Positions 20,178 to 32,569 are shown, counted from the first letter of the stretch. The stretch is DNA of 64,000 nt from Cryptomeria japonica (GCF_030272615.1 NC_081414.1:336703002-336767001), one strand, 5' to 3'. Translations and numbers: made by a program. The notes: generated by a model from the letters alone, not told the origin.

Positions 20178-22509
20178 TTGAGGAAACAACAACCCAGTTC
20201 TTTGAAACTTGCCAAATGGAATAATTTTTTATACATCAATCGTCAGCTCTTCAAATCTTATCAAACATTCCTTCGTCATATCCGCTTGTATCTTCAAGAC
20301 CAAACCAATGAATTTGACAAGGAACCATTGAGGAGTAGAGCATTATGTCAAAAATCAGCATTCAGTCAATGCCTAAATGAAGGAGGAAAGATCAATCTAG
20401 CCTTATTCCCTGAAGAGTGCATCACTTACAACATACCCCGATTTGAACCACCTACTCCTAAATAAAACATCGAAGAGGAGTTCGTTCCTTTTGTCACAGA
20501 AAGCTTCTATTGGATGCCCATTGTTACTCACTCTCAATGAAACAAACAAAGCAAAATGCAACTAGAGTCCAACATGAATCGAAGATTATCAAATCATTTC
20601 AAGTGTCCAAATCTAGAGGACACCAAAATTTCTGAGGAACTCCTCCAAGAGTGTCAAGAAAGCGCTTCATTTCAAAAACTTGTGGAAAGACTCATGGAAA
20701 ATGACAAAGAAAAATATCTACTCATGCTCACAAGCAAAGGAGTTAAACTCCCTGAAGACTTTAACACTGACATATTTAGAACAGGATCTCGACATTATGA
20801 CTATCAAGAATGACAAAGAGAGGAGGAAGCACGTGACCATACCTGAACAAAATCTACCAGAACAAAATTTGCCTGAGCAAAACATACCCCACCACACACC
20901 ATTTCAGCTTAGAAATAATGCAAGGGAAGAACTCTTCCCTCGACAGAAAAATGCACCTTTGATTTCTCTCACTCAGCAAATTCAAATGTTGCAGAGACAA
21001 ATGCAAGACATGCAACAAGGGACAACAGTATGGTACTCCTTGACTGAAATTTGTCCTTATCCTTTTGAAAGATGATTAAACATGGCACCTTTTCCCCCAA
21101 ACTTAGATATTCCCAAATTTGACAAATATGATGGGAAAAGCAATCCTCATGATCATGTTCAGGAATTTTGTATCATGAGTCTTGAATTTTCCCATGATGA
21201 CACCTATTTGATGAGGTTATTCCCAAGAAGCTTGGGAGGACAAACAATGGAATGGTTATCCAAAATCACACCTCCTGTCAGATCATTTGATGAATTAGTC
21301 AACAAATTCATAACTTAATATTCCTGTAACATTCAACATGCTATCACTATGCTAGATATCTGTAATACCAAGCAGAAAAATAATGAAACATTCATGGTAT
21401 TCCTTCAACGTTGGCGACGTATGGTTTCGAGATATCCTTGAGATGTGCCCAAAAAGGAAAAGATGGAAATTTTCATCAACAACTTGAATAATGAGATGAG
21501 TTACATACTCAAACTTCAATGCATACCATCTTTTTCCAAATTGATTGAAAATGGCATCCAAGTAGAGGAAGTATGTGTCAAAAAAGGAACATTGAAATTC
21601 TTCAAAGAAGGAACAAGTTCATCCAACTACAACAACCAAAACAACAACAACTTAGACAAATCCAGATTCTAGACTAGAAACAAAAATAATGGAAATGAAG
21701 GAGGAAATGAATCAAATGATGCAAAATCCAAGCAACCAGTGCTAGCATTATCAGGTAATCCTCAAGCTACAAAGAATCCAAAAGGTGCTAACCAAGGCAC
21801 TAACACTTATGGACCTAATACCAATCAAGATCATCTCAATACAAACAACGCCAACAATACCCAGAGAAATAACACCAATCGAGGACCTAATACAAACTCA
21901 AGAGCTAACACCAACAACTTTCCAAAATGCATTTACACACCACTAGGGAAATCCTTGGAGTCAACATTTAGAGAACTCCTGGCAAACAAAATTATCTCCT
22001 TACCAGCAATCAATAACTTTGAACCACAAATAAAACCACCCTGGTGGAATGACTCACACTTTTGTGATTTTCATAGAAACAAAGGTCATCAAACAAATGA
22101 TTGCATGAGACTGAAAAACATTGTTCAAGACATGATTGATAGAGGCGATTTAACAGTTGATGGTCTTAAGACAAACGATGACCATGAAGCCTTTAAGAAT
22201 CCTCTTCCCAACTACAACAAGGATGGAGCTTCAACCTCAAATGATACACGTGGCACTCATATCAATCACATATACAATAACACCATCAATCATATATCAG
22301 CTGAGGACAATCAAGTAAATGTCATCACAACCAAAGACAAGCGTGAACATGAATCCATCAACGTAACCACCAGAGCTCAAAAATATGTCTTGAAGGGGCA
22401 TACGTCAACAACAAATATCATACCCAAGATTCAATATGATCTACTTAGTCAATTGCGCAAAACTCCTGCTCAAATATCTATATTGGAGTTGCTAAAACTT
22501 TCACCATAA
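20178..22509 (+). pseudogene. Gag of the Tat-like element
   Basis: A first frame (20178-20813, stops at 20463-20465 and near 20538) is followed, after a frame change near 20800, by a second frame that continues to 22509. The second frame has IPEQNLPEQN repeats and then a Gag core with IPKFDKYDGKSNPHDHVQEF, LFPRSLGGQTMEWL and SFDELVNKFIT (21082-21318). A long Asn/Thr-rich linker follows (21739-21930). FCDFHRNKGHQTNDCMRL near 22065-22120 resembles the Cys/His region of Tat Gag proteins. In-frame stops lie near 21316, 21439 and 21670. Confidence 0.8.
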
Positions 22510-22521
22510 CACAAAAACATC

Positions 22522-23388
22522 TTGGAACAAGAACTATTGGAAACAAATGTACCTCAAGATCTGGATGTTGACAAATTCCAAGCCATGGTGGCTCATATGA
22601 CAGGACCTCATAACCTTACCTTTTCTGATCATGATAATATCTCATTGAGCCATCCACACAATACTCCACTCCACATTGAAGTCTTGGTCTACAAGCATCA
22701 AGTCAAAAGAGTATTAATAGATGGAGGAGCTGGACTCAATATCTGTACCTTGAAGCTTATCTGTGCATTAGGCTTCTCTGAGCAATCTATTGATCCATGC
22801 AGAAAGATCACTATCAAAGCATATGATGATGAAGAAAGGTCATCCAAAGGAATAGTAATGTTGCCAGTTCAAGTAGGACCAATACAAAAGGATACTATGT
22901 GCCAAGTCTTAGACATAGACCTCACATATAATATCTTATTGGGTTGACCTTGGATACACGAAATGCAAGAAATACCTTCTACTTATCATCAGTGTGTTAA
23001 GTTCCCCTACAATGGACAAGAGATTTCTATATTAGTAGATCATAACCCTTTTCAACATTGTAATGCTATGGGGGCAACCCAAGACAGCTTGGTTCCATAT
23101 AATAGAGAAAAACAGAGTTCCTCAAAACCATATCTTAAGCAAGAAAAGTCTAAATCACTATCTATGGATTTCAAGCAGAAAATGAAAATCAAAGAGCAAT
23201 GCATGGGAGAATACTCTTTGGAACCTTTGTGTTTAGCCAACTTACCAACATCACCTAAATCTCATGGATTACCTACAACATCAACAAATCAAGCAACACA
23301 ACCCATCACCAAGTTTGATGGAAAATTTATCCAACTAGGCACTCTAGCACATGAATCAGAGGAAAACGATATCCTTAGTTGGCTATAA
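22522..23388 (+). pseudogene. Aspartic protease of the Tat-like element
   Basis: Same frame as the preceding gag. The active-site block is RVLIDGGAGLNICTLKL, with the catalytic Asp at 22720-22722; DGG is seen in place of DSG/DTG, a variant I associate with this lineage. The hydrophobic second block CQVLDIDLTYNILLG ends at a TGA (22945-22947), after which HEM...YHQCVKFPYNGQEI continues the domain. The segment from about 23060 to 23388 is a polar linker. It would process the polyprotein. Confidence 0.75.
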
Positions 23389-23640
23389 AAGGATGAGGAA
23401 GAAGATAGAGCGACTACTATGGAAGTAGCTATACCAACACATCTGTATGGAAAAGGTTACTTGATCATGCAAAAAATGGGATACAATGGCAAAGGACCTA
23501 TCAACAAATGGCAGGAAGGTGTCATAGAATGATTAGATCCTCCTTCACAATTCAGTAAAGACAAAACAGGAATGGGCTATGAACACACTCTACCACCAAG
23601 GAAGACACCAAGCAAATACCAAAAACCTCAATGGAAAGCA
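23389..23640 (+). pseudogene. G-patch-like segment
   Basis: In frame with the protease after a TAA (23386-23388). KGYLIMQKMGYNGKGPINKW is followed after one stop by FSKDKTGMGYEH. The regularly spaced Gly and the MGY.GKG / GMGY words resemble G-patch motifs, short RNA-binding segments found after the protease in some retroviruses and in some plant gypsy polyproteins. It lies exactly between protease and RT. The family match is by eye only. Confidence 0.5.
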
Positions 23641-24560
23641 AAGAAGAAATACAAAGAGGACTCCTGGTAGGAGGCACTATTTGAGTCAACAGAGACAATA
23701 TGCAAAGAACGTGAATATCAAGAACAAAAGCAACATCAAGAGAAGCCCATAAAACAAAAGAAGGAAGCCGCTACTACAGAAGTACATCATGTTCAAGATA
23801 CAATGTCTGACAAAGAGGAATCATCTCCTAATAACATCATTACTCCCTAAGGAGAGACAGTATATGAACAAATGCAAAGAGTGGAAGCAAGATCTAACAC
23901 AAAATCAGAGAAAACTATCAGACTTGTATCAATCATCAAAGACCTATTTTCACCCTAAAACATACCTATCCACAACACTGCCAAAATCTAGGATAATACC
24001 TCTGAAACTGATTCAAATGAATATGAATGGGGTAGCTATTCTAATGTTACTGAAGATATTGCTGCAAATGACAGTCATACACCCATCTCTCAAGAAGAAC
24101 ACGGTACAGAACCTAGACCACTTGAATTTGGTCCATAAAATATCTATGACACCAAAGAAAATGAGCAGTGACATTACGAGCAAGTCTACACAGAAGATGA
24201 TACCATCGAAGACCTCGACGAAATCCTTAACTTGTTTAACACCCTGGCCAACCACGATGATACCTCCATCTTGACACTTACAACAACTAAACTTGATCCA
24301 CCTAATGACTCCTTATCACTTATCTTTCCTGACCTCATAGACTAGGACAAACCTGAAACTCATGACATACCACTTTTCCTGAATGATGAATTCATTATCC
24401 ATTACTTGTGTACCATTAACTCAAAAAAAAAACTCTACCAGTAAACAAAGTAACGACATCTACAATCAGGGGAGTGCTAAGTCTCTCAATCGCAAAAATG
24501 AACAACATAAAGGATCTATTGCTGAAAATCAGTCAATGGCAGCAATAGATCACAAAAAAG
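23641..24560 (+). pseudogene. Polar linker between protease/G-patch and RT
   Basis: The same frame continues as a Glu/Asp/Lys/Gln-rich stretch (KEREYQEQKQHQEK, YTEDDTIEDLDEILNLFNTL) with several stops. It shifts frame near 24400. I recognise no catalytic domain. Long acidic linkers at this place are usual in Tat-type polyproteins. Confidence 0.5.
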
Positions 24561-24562
24561 TA

Positions 24563-25560
24563 AAAATAAAGAATGCATCTGAGGGTGAAAACCTTTTTAA
24601 GGCACCTAAAGATGGGAGACTTGACACTCTTCCTAAACATTATCAGGAGCAATCGCCCTTATTGATTAATCCCACTCAATCAATCAACATTGGTACAACA
24701 GAAGCAACCAAAAACATACACCTTGCAGAATCTTTGACAGAGGAAGAAAAATCAGAGTTTATCCAAATTTTCAAAGAAAAGAAAATCAACTTTGCTTGGT
24801 CATATGCAGATATGCCCGGGATTGATCCATAATTAATCATGCATCACTTGTCCATTACTCTAGGACATAAGCCAGTCAAGCAAAAATTGAGAAAGATGAA
24901 TCCACATGTAGCACTCATGGTCAAAGCTGAGCTGAAGAAACTATTAGACATCGGATTTATTTGACCTATCAACAATGCTAAATGGATTTCCAACATTGTA
25001 CCAGTTTCCAAACCAGATAGCAGTATCAGAATATGCACCAATTTTAGAGATGTCAACAAAGCCTGTCTAAAGGATGACTTTCCTTTGCCCAATATCGACA
25101 TAATTGTAGACCTCATAGTAGGCCATGCAATGCTATTACTAATGGATGGTTTTTCAAGCTATAATCAAATCAAGATAGCCCCAGAGGATCAAGATAGAAC
25201 AACATTTACCTGTCCTTGGGGAACGTATTGTTGGAATGTCATGCCTTTTTGCCTAAAGAATGCAGGGGCAACTTATCAATGAGAAATGACAACAATCTTT
25301 CATGACATGATGCATACCTTCATGGAGGACTATGTGGATGATTTCCTAGCTAAATCATTTACCCGGGCAGAACATCTAAGCATCTTAGAAAAGATTTTTG
25401 ACAGATTGGAGAAATTCCAAGTTGGACTCAACCCTAAGAAGTGTGTCTTCGGGGTTACATCAGGTAAGTTACTAGGCTACATAGTTTCAGCAAAGGGCAT
25501 TGAAGTGGATCTAGCAAAGGTACAAGCCATAATGGAGATGCCACCACCAAAGAACATTAG
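24563..25560 (+). pseudogene. Reverse transcriptase of the Tat-like element
   Basis: A single frame carries the classical RT blocks. ESLTEEEKSEFIQIFKEK and FAWSYADMPGIDP precede the domain; then VPVSKPDSSIRICTNFRDVN, DDFPLPNID, LLLMDGFSSYNQIKI, TTFTCPWGTYCWNVMPF and the catalytic YVDD at 25331-25342 follow. The block LNPKKCVFGVTSGKLLGYIV closes it. Only three stops interrupt the frame (24830-24832, 24961-24963 and 25280-25282). It would copy the element's RNA into DNA. Confidence 0.87.
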
Positions 25561-26083
25561 CCAACTTAGATCTCTACAAGGACGGCTCAAGTCAATCAGG
25601 CGATTCATCGCTCAACTAACAGATAAAAGTCTACCATTCAATCATTTGCTACATAAAAATGTACCATTCAGATGGGAAGCCAAATGTGCAGAATCATTCT
25701 ATCAAATCAAGCAATATCTAATGAACCCACCAGTTCTAGTACCACCAATAGCAGGAAAGCCACTCATTCTCTACATTTCAACAATAGATATATCACTAGG
25801 GGAATTATTGGCACAAGAATATCAACAAGGCAAGGAACGAGCTATCTATTACATCAACGAGACATTAAATAGATATGAACTCAACTATACATTCATTAAG
25901 AAGGCTTGTCTAACAGTGGTATTTGCTTCTCAAAAGTTTTGGCACTACATGCTAGCTCACACCATCAAGCTAGTTGCAAAAATTGATCCTCTCAAATATT
26001 TGCTCAGCAAAGCAGCTCTTACAGGCAGATTGGGTAAATGGGTCATGATTCTCATTGAATTTGATATCCACTACATAGAGTAA
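25561..26083 (+). pseudogene. RNase H of the Tat-like element
   Basis: Directly continues the RT frame: LRSLQGRLKSIRRFIAQLTD connects RT and RNase H, then FRWEAKCAESFYQIKQYL, LILYISTIDISLGELLAQE, NRYELNYTFIKKACL and FDIHYIE. It lacks the strict DEDD pattern, as expected for the degenerate retroelement RNase H of a lineage with a second copy. Ends at a TAA (26081-26083). Confidence 0.75.
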
Positions 26084-26149
26084 TGAGCTATCAAAGGACA
26101 AGCAATTGCAGATCAACTAGCTGAAGCACCACTACCTAGAAAACAATCA

Positions 26150-26620
26150 ATGGAGATTGAATTTATGGATAGGGATGTTCTTGCTATTTCCACCAAACAA
26201 TGGACCCTATACTTTGATGGATCCTATACTCAATATGGCCTAGGTACTGACATTCTGTTCATCACTCCTGATGGGCACACCATACCAAGATCATATAGGC
26301 TCATGTTTCCATGCACAAATAACGTTGCTGAATATGAGGCACTGATTATAGGCATCAAAATGGTCGTGAATGGAGAATCACAGAATTAAAAGTCTACAAA
26401 GATTCACAACTAGTCATCAATCAAATCAACAATGACTATCAGACAAAGGATGACAAGCTGCTACCCTACAAATGAATGGTGGATGATTTCAAACAATATT
26501 TTGTATACATCACCTTCAAACAAATACCAAGGTTGCACAATAGAGAAGCTGATGCAATGGATACTATCGTTTCACTACTGCAAATTCCAGAACAACAAAA
26601 TCATTATGAGTTTCTAGTAG
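26150..26620 (+). pseudogene. Second RNase H domain (archaeal-type-like)
   Basis: WTLYFDGSYTQYGLGTDILF, then TNNVAEYEALIIGIKMV, is the pattern of the additional RNase H of Tat-type elements, with Asp of DGS near 26216 and Glu of AEYEAL near 26335. A frame change near 26380 shifts the rest, where QIPRLHNREADAMDTIV (about 26520-26570) supplies the final Asp block. Doubled RNase H is known from Tat/Ogre elements. Confidence 0.75.
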
Positions 26621-26749
26621 AGCAACTGTTCTCCCCAACCTATGACCATTTTGATTCCCATGTTATCTATGCCTTGACCGGTTCGAACTCTCTATTATAT
26701 GGACAGATATATGACTATCTTAAAAGCAATATCCTACCCATTGACCTAT

Positions 26750-27950
26750 CCTGAAACCAAAAACACAAAATTATCCGGCAAGCCGCCCGTTATACTCTCA
26801 CTGCTGATACTTTGTACTGTTGAGGTCTAGATGGTACTCTTCTTCGTTGCCTTGATGGTAATGAATCTGACTCCGCTTTACAAGAGCTTCACAAAGGTAT
26901 CTATGGCACACATTCAAGTGGTCTTACTCTTGCTAAAAAACTTCTAAGAATGGGATATTACTGGCTGACAATGGAAAAAGACTCTTATCATTTTGCAAAG
27001 AAGTGTCCTAAATGCCAAATCCATGGCAATGTTATACATGCACCAACACAGGAACTGTAGCCATTCACAACATCCTGGCCCTTTTGCCAGTGGGGACTGG
27101 ACTTAGTCGGCAAAATTCATCCTTCATCTTCAAATGGACACAATTCATTATAACTGCAATGAAATATTTTACCAAATGGATTTAAGCGGTCCCCATGACA
27201 ACAGTGACTGGGAAACAAATAGCCTCTTTTATCCTTAATTATCTAATCTATAGATATGGCATTCCAAGTTCCATCATCCCAAATAATGGATGACCTTTCA
27301 AGAACCAAGATGTGCGAGAACTATGTGAAAAATTCAAAATCCAACATCGTTTCTCTATACCTTACTACCCACAGGGGAATGGTCAAGCAGAAGCATCCAA
27401 CAAGACAATATTGAAAATCCTAAAGAAAACAATGAATGATGTAGGTAAAGATTGGCATGTACAACTCAATCCAACACTTTGGGCATACAGAACTAGCATC
27501 CGCACACCTACGAGAGCTACACCATATTCATTGGTATATGGATCAGAGGCAATTTTACCCCTAGAGGTGGAAATTCCATCTCTCAAAGTCTCTTTGGAAG
27601 GCCTAATTCTAGATGAAGAGTATCGAGTCAACCGACTGCAAGAGATAGAACTTCTAGATGAAAGATGCCAACATGCCTACACTCACCTCAAAGCATATCA
27701 ACAATGCATGTGCAGAAGCTACAACCACAAGGTCACTCCCAAAAATTTTAAAATTGGTGACCTAGTATTCAAGGAAAATCCTAGAAATCAACAAGATCGG
27801 GAAAAGAAAGGGAAATTTGAACCTAAGTGGTTAGGTCCCTATGTCATCATATCATCCTATGGATCGGGTGCTCATCAGCTAACAAGTTTAGAAGGAGATG
27901 TGCTCGATGAACCAACTAATAGCATCCATCTGAAGAAATACTGCACTTGA
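26750..27950 (+). pseudogene. Integrase of the Tat-like element
   Basis: The HHCC zinc region is visible as LHKGIYGTHSSGLTLAKKLL followed by HFAKKCPKCQIHGN (26885-27030). The catalytic core starts at WGLDLVGKIHPSSSNGH (near 27095) and passes a frameshift and stops to YGIPSSIIPNNG. From 27312 an open frame of 212 codons holds PYYPQGNGQAEASNKTIL (with the catalytic Glu), the C-terminal region and KWLGPYVI. No chromodomain follows. This would insert the DNA copy into the host genome. Confidence 0.83.
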
Positions 27951-29017
27951 GCAATCTAATGCACAGAAAAGACAAAAATATCAAAAATTCAAAAAATATC
28001 AAATATCAAGAAAAAGCAAATAAAAGGGTACAATAAAAACAACTGGTGAAAACCTGGCAACAAACGCAACTGTGAGAGGACAACTCCTCTATCTAACTTT
28101 ACTACCAAACCATTATATCCACAGTCAAGCACTATCGGCCATTGCCCGACATTTTTATCACACTATCCAGGACATTATTAGCGTAGTCACTATCCTGATT
28201 TATCCACATATCTTTTCACCGTATCTCACCATGGCTTGGTAATTACTGTACATATCCGCATTGAGAGGAAAACTCAACTAGGGGCAACATTGATCAAAAT
28301 TTGTAGTACATTCAGAACATCAAAACTTGCAGCAAACTCAGACAATCATATCCAACAAACGGATCATCAATCACAAAACCAAACATTGATCATTTAAAGA
28401 TTCATAAAACACGATGGATTATTTGTTGAAGTATCAAATGTTTGCATCTTGTATGAAGTTTTGACTATTTTGCACTTAAACTTTTTGAACTATTGGATCC
28501 TCTACATTTTCTCAACAATGCATCAAGCTGGAGAAAAGTCATGGGGACTCCAATATTTTTTAGTTTTCTGTTTGTGAGGTGATCACTTGTACTATGCAAA
28601 TACTTGTCTCGAGATGTGATTCAAAGCATATCACTAAAGACATGATTCTACTTTGCACATACAAATGATTTAATCTTGTCTGTTTATACGCAATCCGCAC
28701 TCAGGTCGTCCTGGTTCAATTATACCTTGACGGTTGTGCTATCTTGCAAAATAAAAAATCATGTAATTTTTTCTCAGGCCATTATGGTTCAATTATGCCA
28801 TTATGCTTGTATAAATTTTCAACATATCCCAAACAAATCAATGCTCAATGATGATACCTACAAAGAAGAAAAAACATGTGACTATACAGAGATGACAAAC
28901 GGAAGAATGAGGATGCTCATTTAATTGCATATCATTTTAAAATTAATTGCAATTAGTTACACATCATTTTTAATCTTGCATTTAGTTACACATCACTATC
29001 ATTATCATACATCTTAT

Positions 29018-29160
29018 TTTCAAGATACATCTCACAGCATATCATTATCATACATTTTCAAGATACATCTCACAACATATCATTATCATACATTTTCAAG
29101 ATACATCTCACAGCATATCATACATCTCACTTTCAAGATACATCTCTTAACATCATGCAT
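29018..29160 (+). repeat. 38-bp tandem repeat
   Basis: Units start TTTCAAGATACATCTCACA at 29018, 29056, 29094 and 29131 (steps 38, 38 and 37 nt). Most units then carry CATATCATTATCATAC. The last unit is partial and more diverged. Confidence 0.85.
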
Positions 29161-29346
29161 TAACACATCATATTCATATCAAATCACATACATCTAAGCA
29201 TTACATCATCCTCATAGAATCTCATATTGAAACATAATGCATATCATTCATCATTGCATCCCTCACATGCATATCTATCATATCATCATGGAATCTTTCT
29301 TCACTTCCATATCTTCATCGTTCTTCCAAACTATCTTATATCATAT

Positions 29347-29630
29347 CTTATACAAGATGTATATTTCCTGAAACCAGATGTTTTGATCAGCTCTTATACA
29401 TGATATATCATTCCTGAAACCGGGCATTTTGATTAGCTCTTATACAGGATATATCATTCCTAAAACCAGATGCTCGATCATCCATGTCTTATACAGGCGG
29501 TATCATTCATGAAACCAGACGCTCGATCATTCATGTCTTATACAAATGGTATCATTCTTGAAACTAGATGCTCGACCATCTATGTCTTATACAAGAGGTG
29601 TCATACCTGAAACCAGACTTGATCTCAATC
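29347..29630 (+). repeat. 46-49-bp tandem repeat
   Basis: Six units start CTTATACA at 29347, 29393, 29439, 29488, 29537 and 29586 (steps 46, 46, 49, 49 and 49). Each contains a variant of CATTCCTGAAACCAGATGC. The last three units share the GCTCGATCAT...CATGT extension, which suggests recent stepwise duplication. Confidence 0.87.
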
Positions 29631-29978
29631 CAATCAATCTAATCAATCTTATCAAACCCATGCATGTAATCACTATCCACTCCTCTATCTCTCAAATAGA
29701 ATTCTTCTTCTTTCGAGAGATCATTCATGCCTTTTGTGCACGAACGATCTCCCGAGGGGACATTATCATATCAAATCTTGACATCAATTTCATATCAGTT
29801 TCATATAAAATCAATTCTTCATATCTGGGGCATCATCAATATCATTCATCAAATTTGGGGCATCATATCGACTTTTCATATCAAATCAATTTTTCATATC
29901 CACAGTATCACATCGATAAAATTTTGATAGCATATCCAAAAAAATTTCTTTGAATCAACATGTGCCCACACGTCACTT

Positions 29979-29993
29979 CAAAGAGGGGCAAAA
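29979..29993 (+). other. Polypurine tract of the Tat-like element
   Basis: CAAAGAGGGGCAAAA lies directly before the TGTAGACACC start of the 3' LTR, the expected place of the plus-strand primer. Confidence 0.75.
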
Positions 29994-31417
29994 TGTAGAC
30001 ACCTAAAAGTCACACAGTTAATTAAGTCAATTTTACTCATTTAATTATTCTTAATTCTTCCAATTAATTAAATTAAGATTTAATTAATATCCCTATTCTT
30101 CTAATCACGTATTAATTAAATTAAGATTTAATTAATATACCCTTCTTCTATCTAAGCCATTTAATCAAAACCCCCCTTCTAGCCCATTTAATTAAATCCC
30201 CCGACTTGCAAAATCCTACAAATGCAAGTTGCAACCACAATTGAAATAAATTAATTTTATTTTAATTAAATTACCCTCCATCCACTTGCAAAATCCTTCA
30301 TCTCCCACTTGCATCCTAACCCTCTTCCTAATTTCTTCTAGAATCTATCTAATCCTAATCAATTAGCCTAAACCCATCCATTGTCCCATTTCCCTAAATT
30401 TGAGGAGGTCACTTCTCAAATTTGGAGTAAATTCTTCAAAAGGCATTAAAGCCTTTATGCCTTCAACAAGCTAACTTGTTGAATACCCCCAAATTTGGAA
30501 TGACTCTTACAAATTTGTCCCCAAAGTCTTCAAACCATTAATGGTTAACTAACCCTTAGTGGCATGGTTAGATACTTTTTGCCTAACTTAACCCTCATCT
30601 AACCTAGGGGTCTCATCAAGCATCCATTGCTTTCACCATGGTTATCCCTTTAACCTTTGCATAAGAGTTTACCCCTTGGGTAAAAGCTTTATCCATTGGA
30701 TAACCCTAACTTAACCTTAACCCTTACCTTCTAAGGTAACCATGAGGTTTTCTCAAGCATTTAATTCTTCTTACCTCTCCTCTCAAGCAGTCTTATGTTG
30801 ATAATTGTCACCATTTCATTGGTAGAAATTCTAAACATGGATTGATAACTTTCAATCCTGACCCTTGATTAACTCCTTCAATCCTGACCTTCCATTGCCC
30901 TATTTTCACTATAAATAGAGCTCTCATTCCTCCATTTCAAGGGATCCAAGCTTTTAGTATCTCATTTATGCTCAATTTTATCACTACATCTAGCCTCTCT
31001 TTATAATAGGAATAAATCTAATAAGCATTTTAGAATATTTTTGTTATCATTAGCTTAAATCATTAACTAGTATATCATGTTAGGATAGTATTGCTACTAA
31101 CCTTGTCATCTTATAATCTAGTTTAAACTTATTAGTAGAATCATTCATAAATAGGATGCATTTCATATTAATATCAATCTAAAGCATCCCTCGTTCTTGC
31201 ATTAGTCATCCCTAAGTCATTTTTCTTAGTGATTTGAGATCAAAGGCATTGACTTGAGGGACCTTGTGAGATAGAGAACCATGGAACCTACCTTGGGAAG
31301 TTGAGTCATTTCTCATGACTCAATAACTTGCACCAAGAAGTCCTGTGGGTGTGTGGACAAGCTCTTTGAACATCATTTTTCACATTTTGAGTTTCATAGC
31401 CCCACTTTTCCCGCACA
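29994..31417 (+). repeat. 3' LTR of the Tat-like element
   Basis: 1,424 bp from TGTAGACACC to ...TTTTCCCGCACA. Nearly identical in organisation to 16061-17461. The copia C1 reading frame resumes directly afterwards. Confidence 0.9.
30910..30918 (+). promoter_or_regulatory. TATA box in the 3' LTR
   Basis: TATAAATAG in the same context as at 16954-16962. In this position it could drive read-out into the right flank. Confidence 0.6.
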
Positions 31418-32560
31418 TGGTTTCAATTACTTTCGATGGTAAATATAACATTGGTAATGTTTACTATGTGAAGGGTTTGCATCATAATCTTTTGAGTGTT
31501 GGACAAAATGTGCAAAATGGATATAATGTTGTTTTTGAGGATAATGGATGTAAGATTTGGAAGGAGTCTGGAATAGTTATTGCAAATTGAAGAAGGACAA
31601 ATGGAAATATGTATCAGTTAGAAGGAGTTACAAGACATGGTTTAATATCACAACTTGATGACAGCTAGCTATGACACCGGAGGATGTGTCATATCAACTT
31701 TGACAACCTGGTGCAGATTAGTTCAAGGAGTACAATGAGAGATTTACCGAGATTGACTAAACTGGACAACAACATCTACAAGGAATGTCAACTAGGAAAG
31801 TAGACAAAGAGAATATTTAGAGGAAAAGAGTACTTGTCCACCAGATTACTAGATTTGGTTCACACATATCTATGTGGTCCAACCAGAAAAAGGAGCCTAC
31901 AAGGTGAGAGGTATTTCATGTTACTGAATGATGATTATTTAGGATGACTTGGGTTGCATTTTTAAGAGATAAGTTTGAGGCATTAGAGAAGTTCAAGATA
32001 TTCAAGGCAAAAGTTGAGAATGAGGTTGATAGGAAAATCAAGTGCTTAAGATCTAACAGAAGTGGAGAATTTATTTCTGATGAGTTCAATGATTTCTGTG
32101 AGAAACATGGCATTAGAAGATAGTTATCTGCCCCCCAGAAACCACAATAAAATGGTGTAGTGGAAAGGATGAACCGAACTATATAAGAGGAAGCTAGAAC
32201 TATGACAAAAGGAGTAGAATTACCAAAAATCTACTAGAGAGAAGCAGTTCATACAATAGCACACACTCTTAACAAAATTTTACACTAGAAGAAATATGGG
32301 AAGAGATCCTACAAACTGTGGTATTGTAGAACTCCGACAGTGAAATATTTCAAAGTATTTGGAAGCAAGTGCTATATTCAGAGAGACAAAGATAATCTTG
32401 GAAAGTTCGATAGAAAAGTAGATGAAGGCATATTCCGAGGTTACCCAACAAAGAGAAAGGCATACCAATGTTACAACAAAAGGCTAAATAAGATTGTTGA
32501 AAGTGCAAATGTGATGAAAGTACTTCAAAAGACTCATAAATAGCAGTATGATGTGAATCT
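31418..32560 (+). pseudogene. Copia C1 protease end and integrase
   Basis: Resumes after the insertion with ITFDGKYNIGNVYYVKGLHH, then NLLSVGQ, the end of protease and the pre-integrase region (31418-31590). The CHINFDNLV and IYKECQLGK words (about 31690-31800) are the HHCC region. LVHTYLCGPTRKRSLQGERY marks the start of the catalytic core. Frame changes near 31930-32330 and several stops break the core. From 32340 the frame again reads KYFKVFGSKCYIQRD and DEGIFRGY, the conserved post-core block. The domain order is standard Ty1/copia. Confidence 0.8.
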
Positions 32561-32569
32561 AATGAGTTT

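Larger units (their letters stand above)
27951..29979 (+). other. 3' untranslated region of the Tat-like element
   Basis: About 2 kb between integrase and the 3' LTR with no domain. It holds two blocks of short tandem repeats (29018-29160 and 29347-29630). The segment 28920-29950 is strongly biased to CATAT/ATCAT words. Small open frames here are products of the repeats. Confidence 0.65.
16061..31417 (+). mobile_element. Tat-like Ty3/gypsy element inserted in copia C1
   Basis: Two closely similar LTRs (16061-17461 and 29994-31417), both starting TGTAGACACCTAAAAG, flank a 12.5-kb interior. The order is long leader, gag, protease, G-patch-like segment, RT, RNase H, a second RNase H-like domain, integrase, and a 3' untranslated region with tandem repeats. 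The doubled RNase H, the RT-RNase H junction and the repeat-rich 3' region point to the Tat lineage. No chromodomain is seen. Flanks GGATT (16056-16060) and TGGTT (31418-31422) agree only partly, so a target duplication is not certain. LTR similarity makes it younger than its host. Confidence 0.87.

Noticed and set aside
29546-29953. 135-codon open frame before the Tat-like 3' LTR
   Set aside because: It is composed largely of the translated CATATCA/ATCAT repeats of the 3' region.
16056-31422. Exact target-site duplication of the Tat-like element
   Set aside because: GGATT and TGGTT share three of five bases; a one-base deletion could explain it, but it is not a clear duplication.
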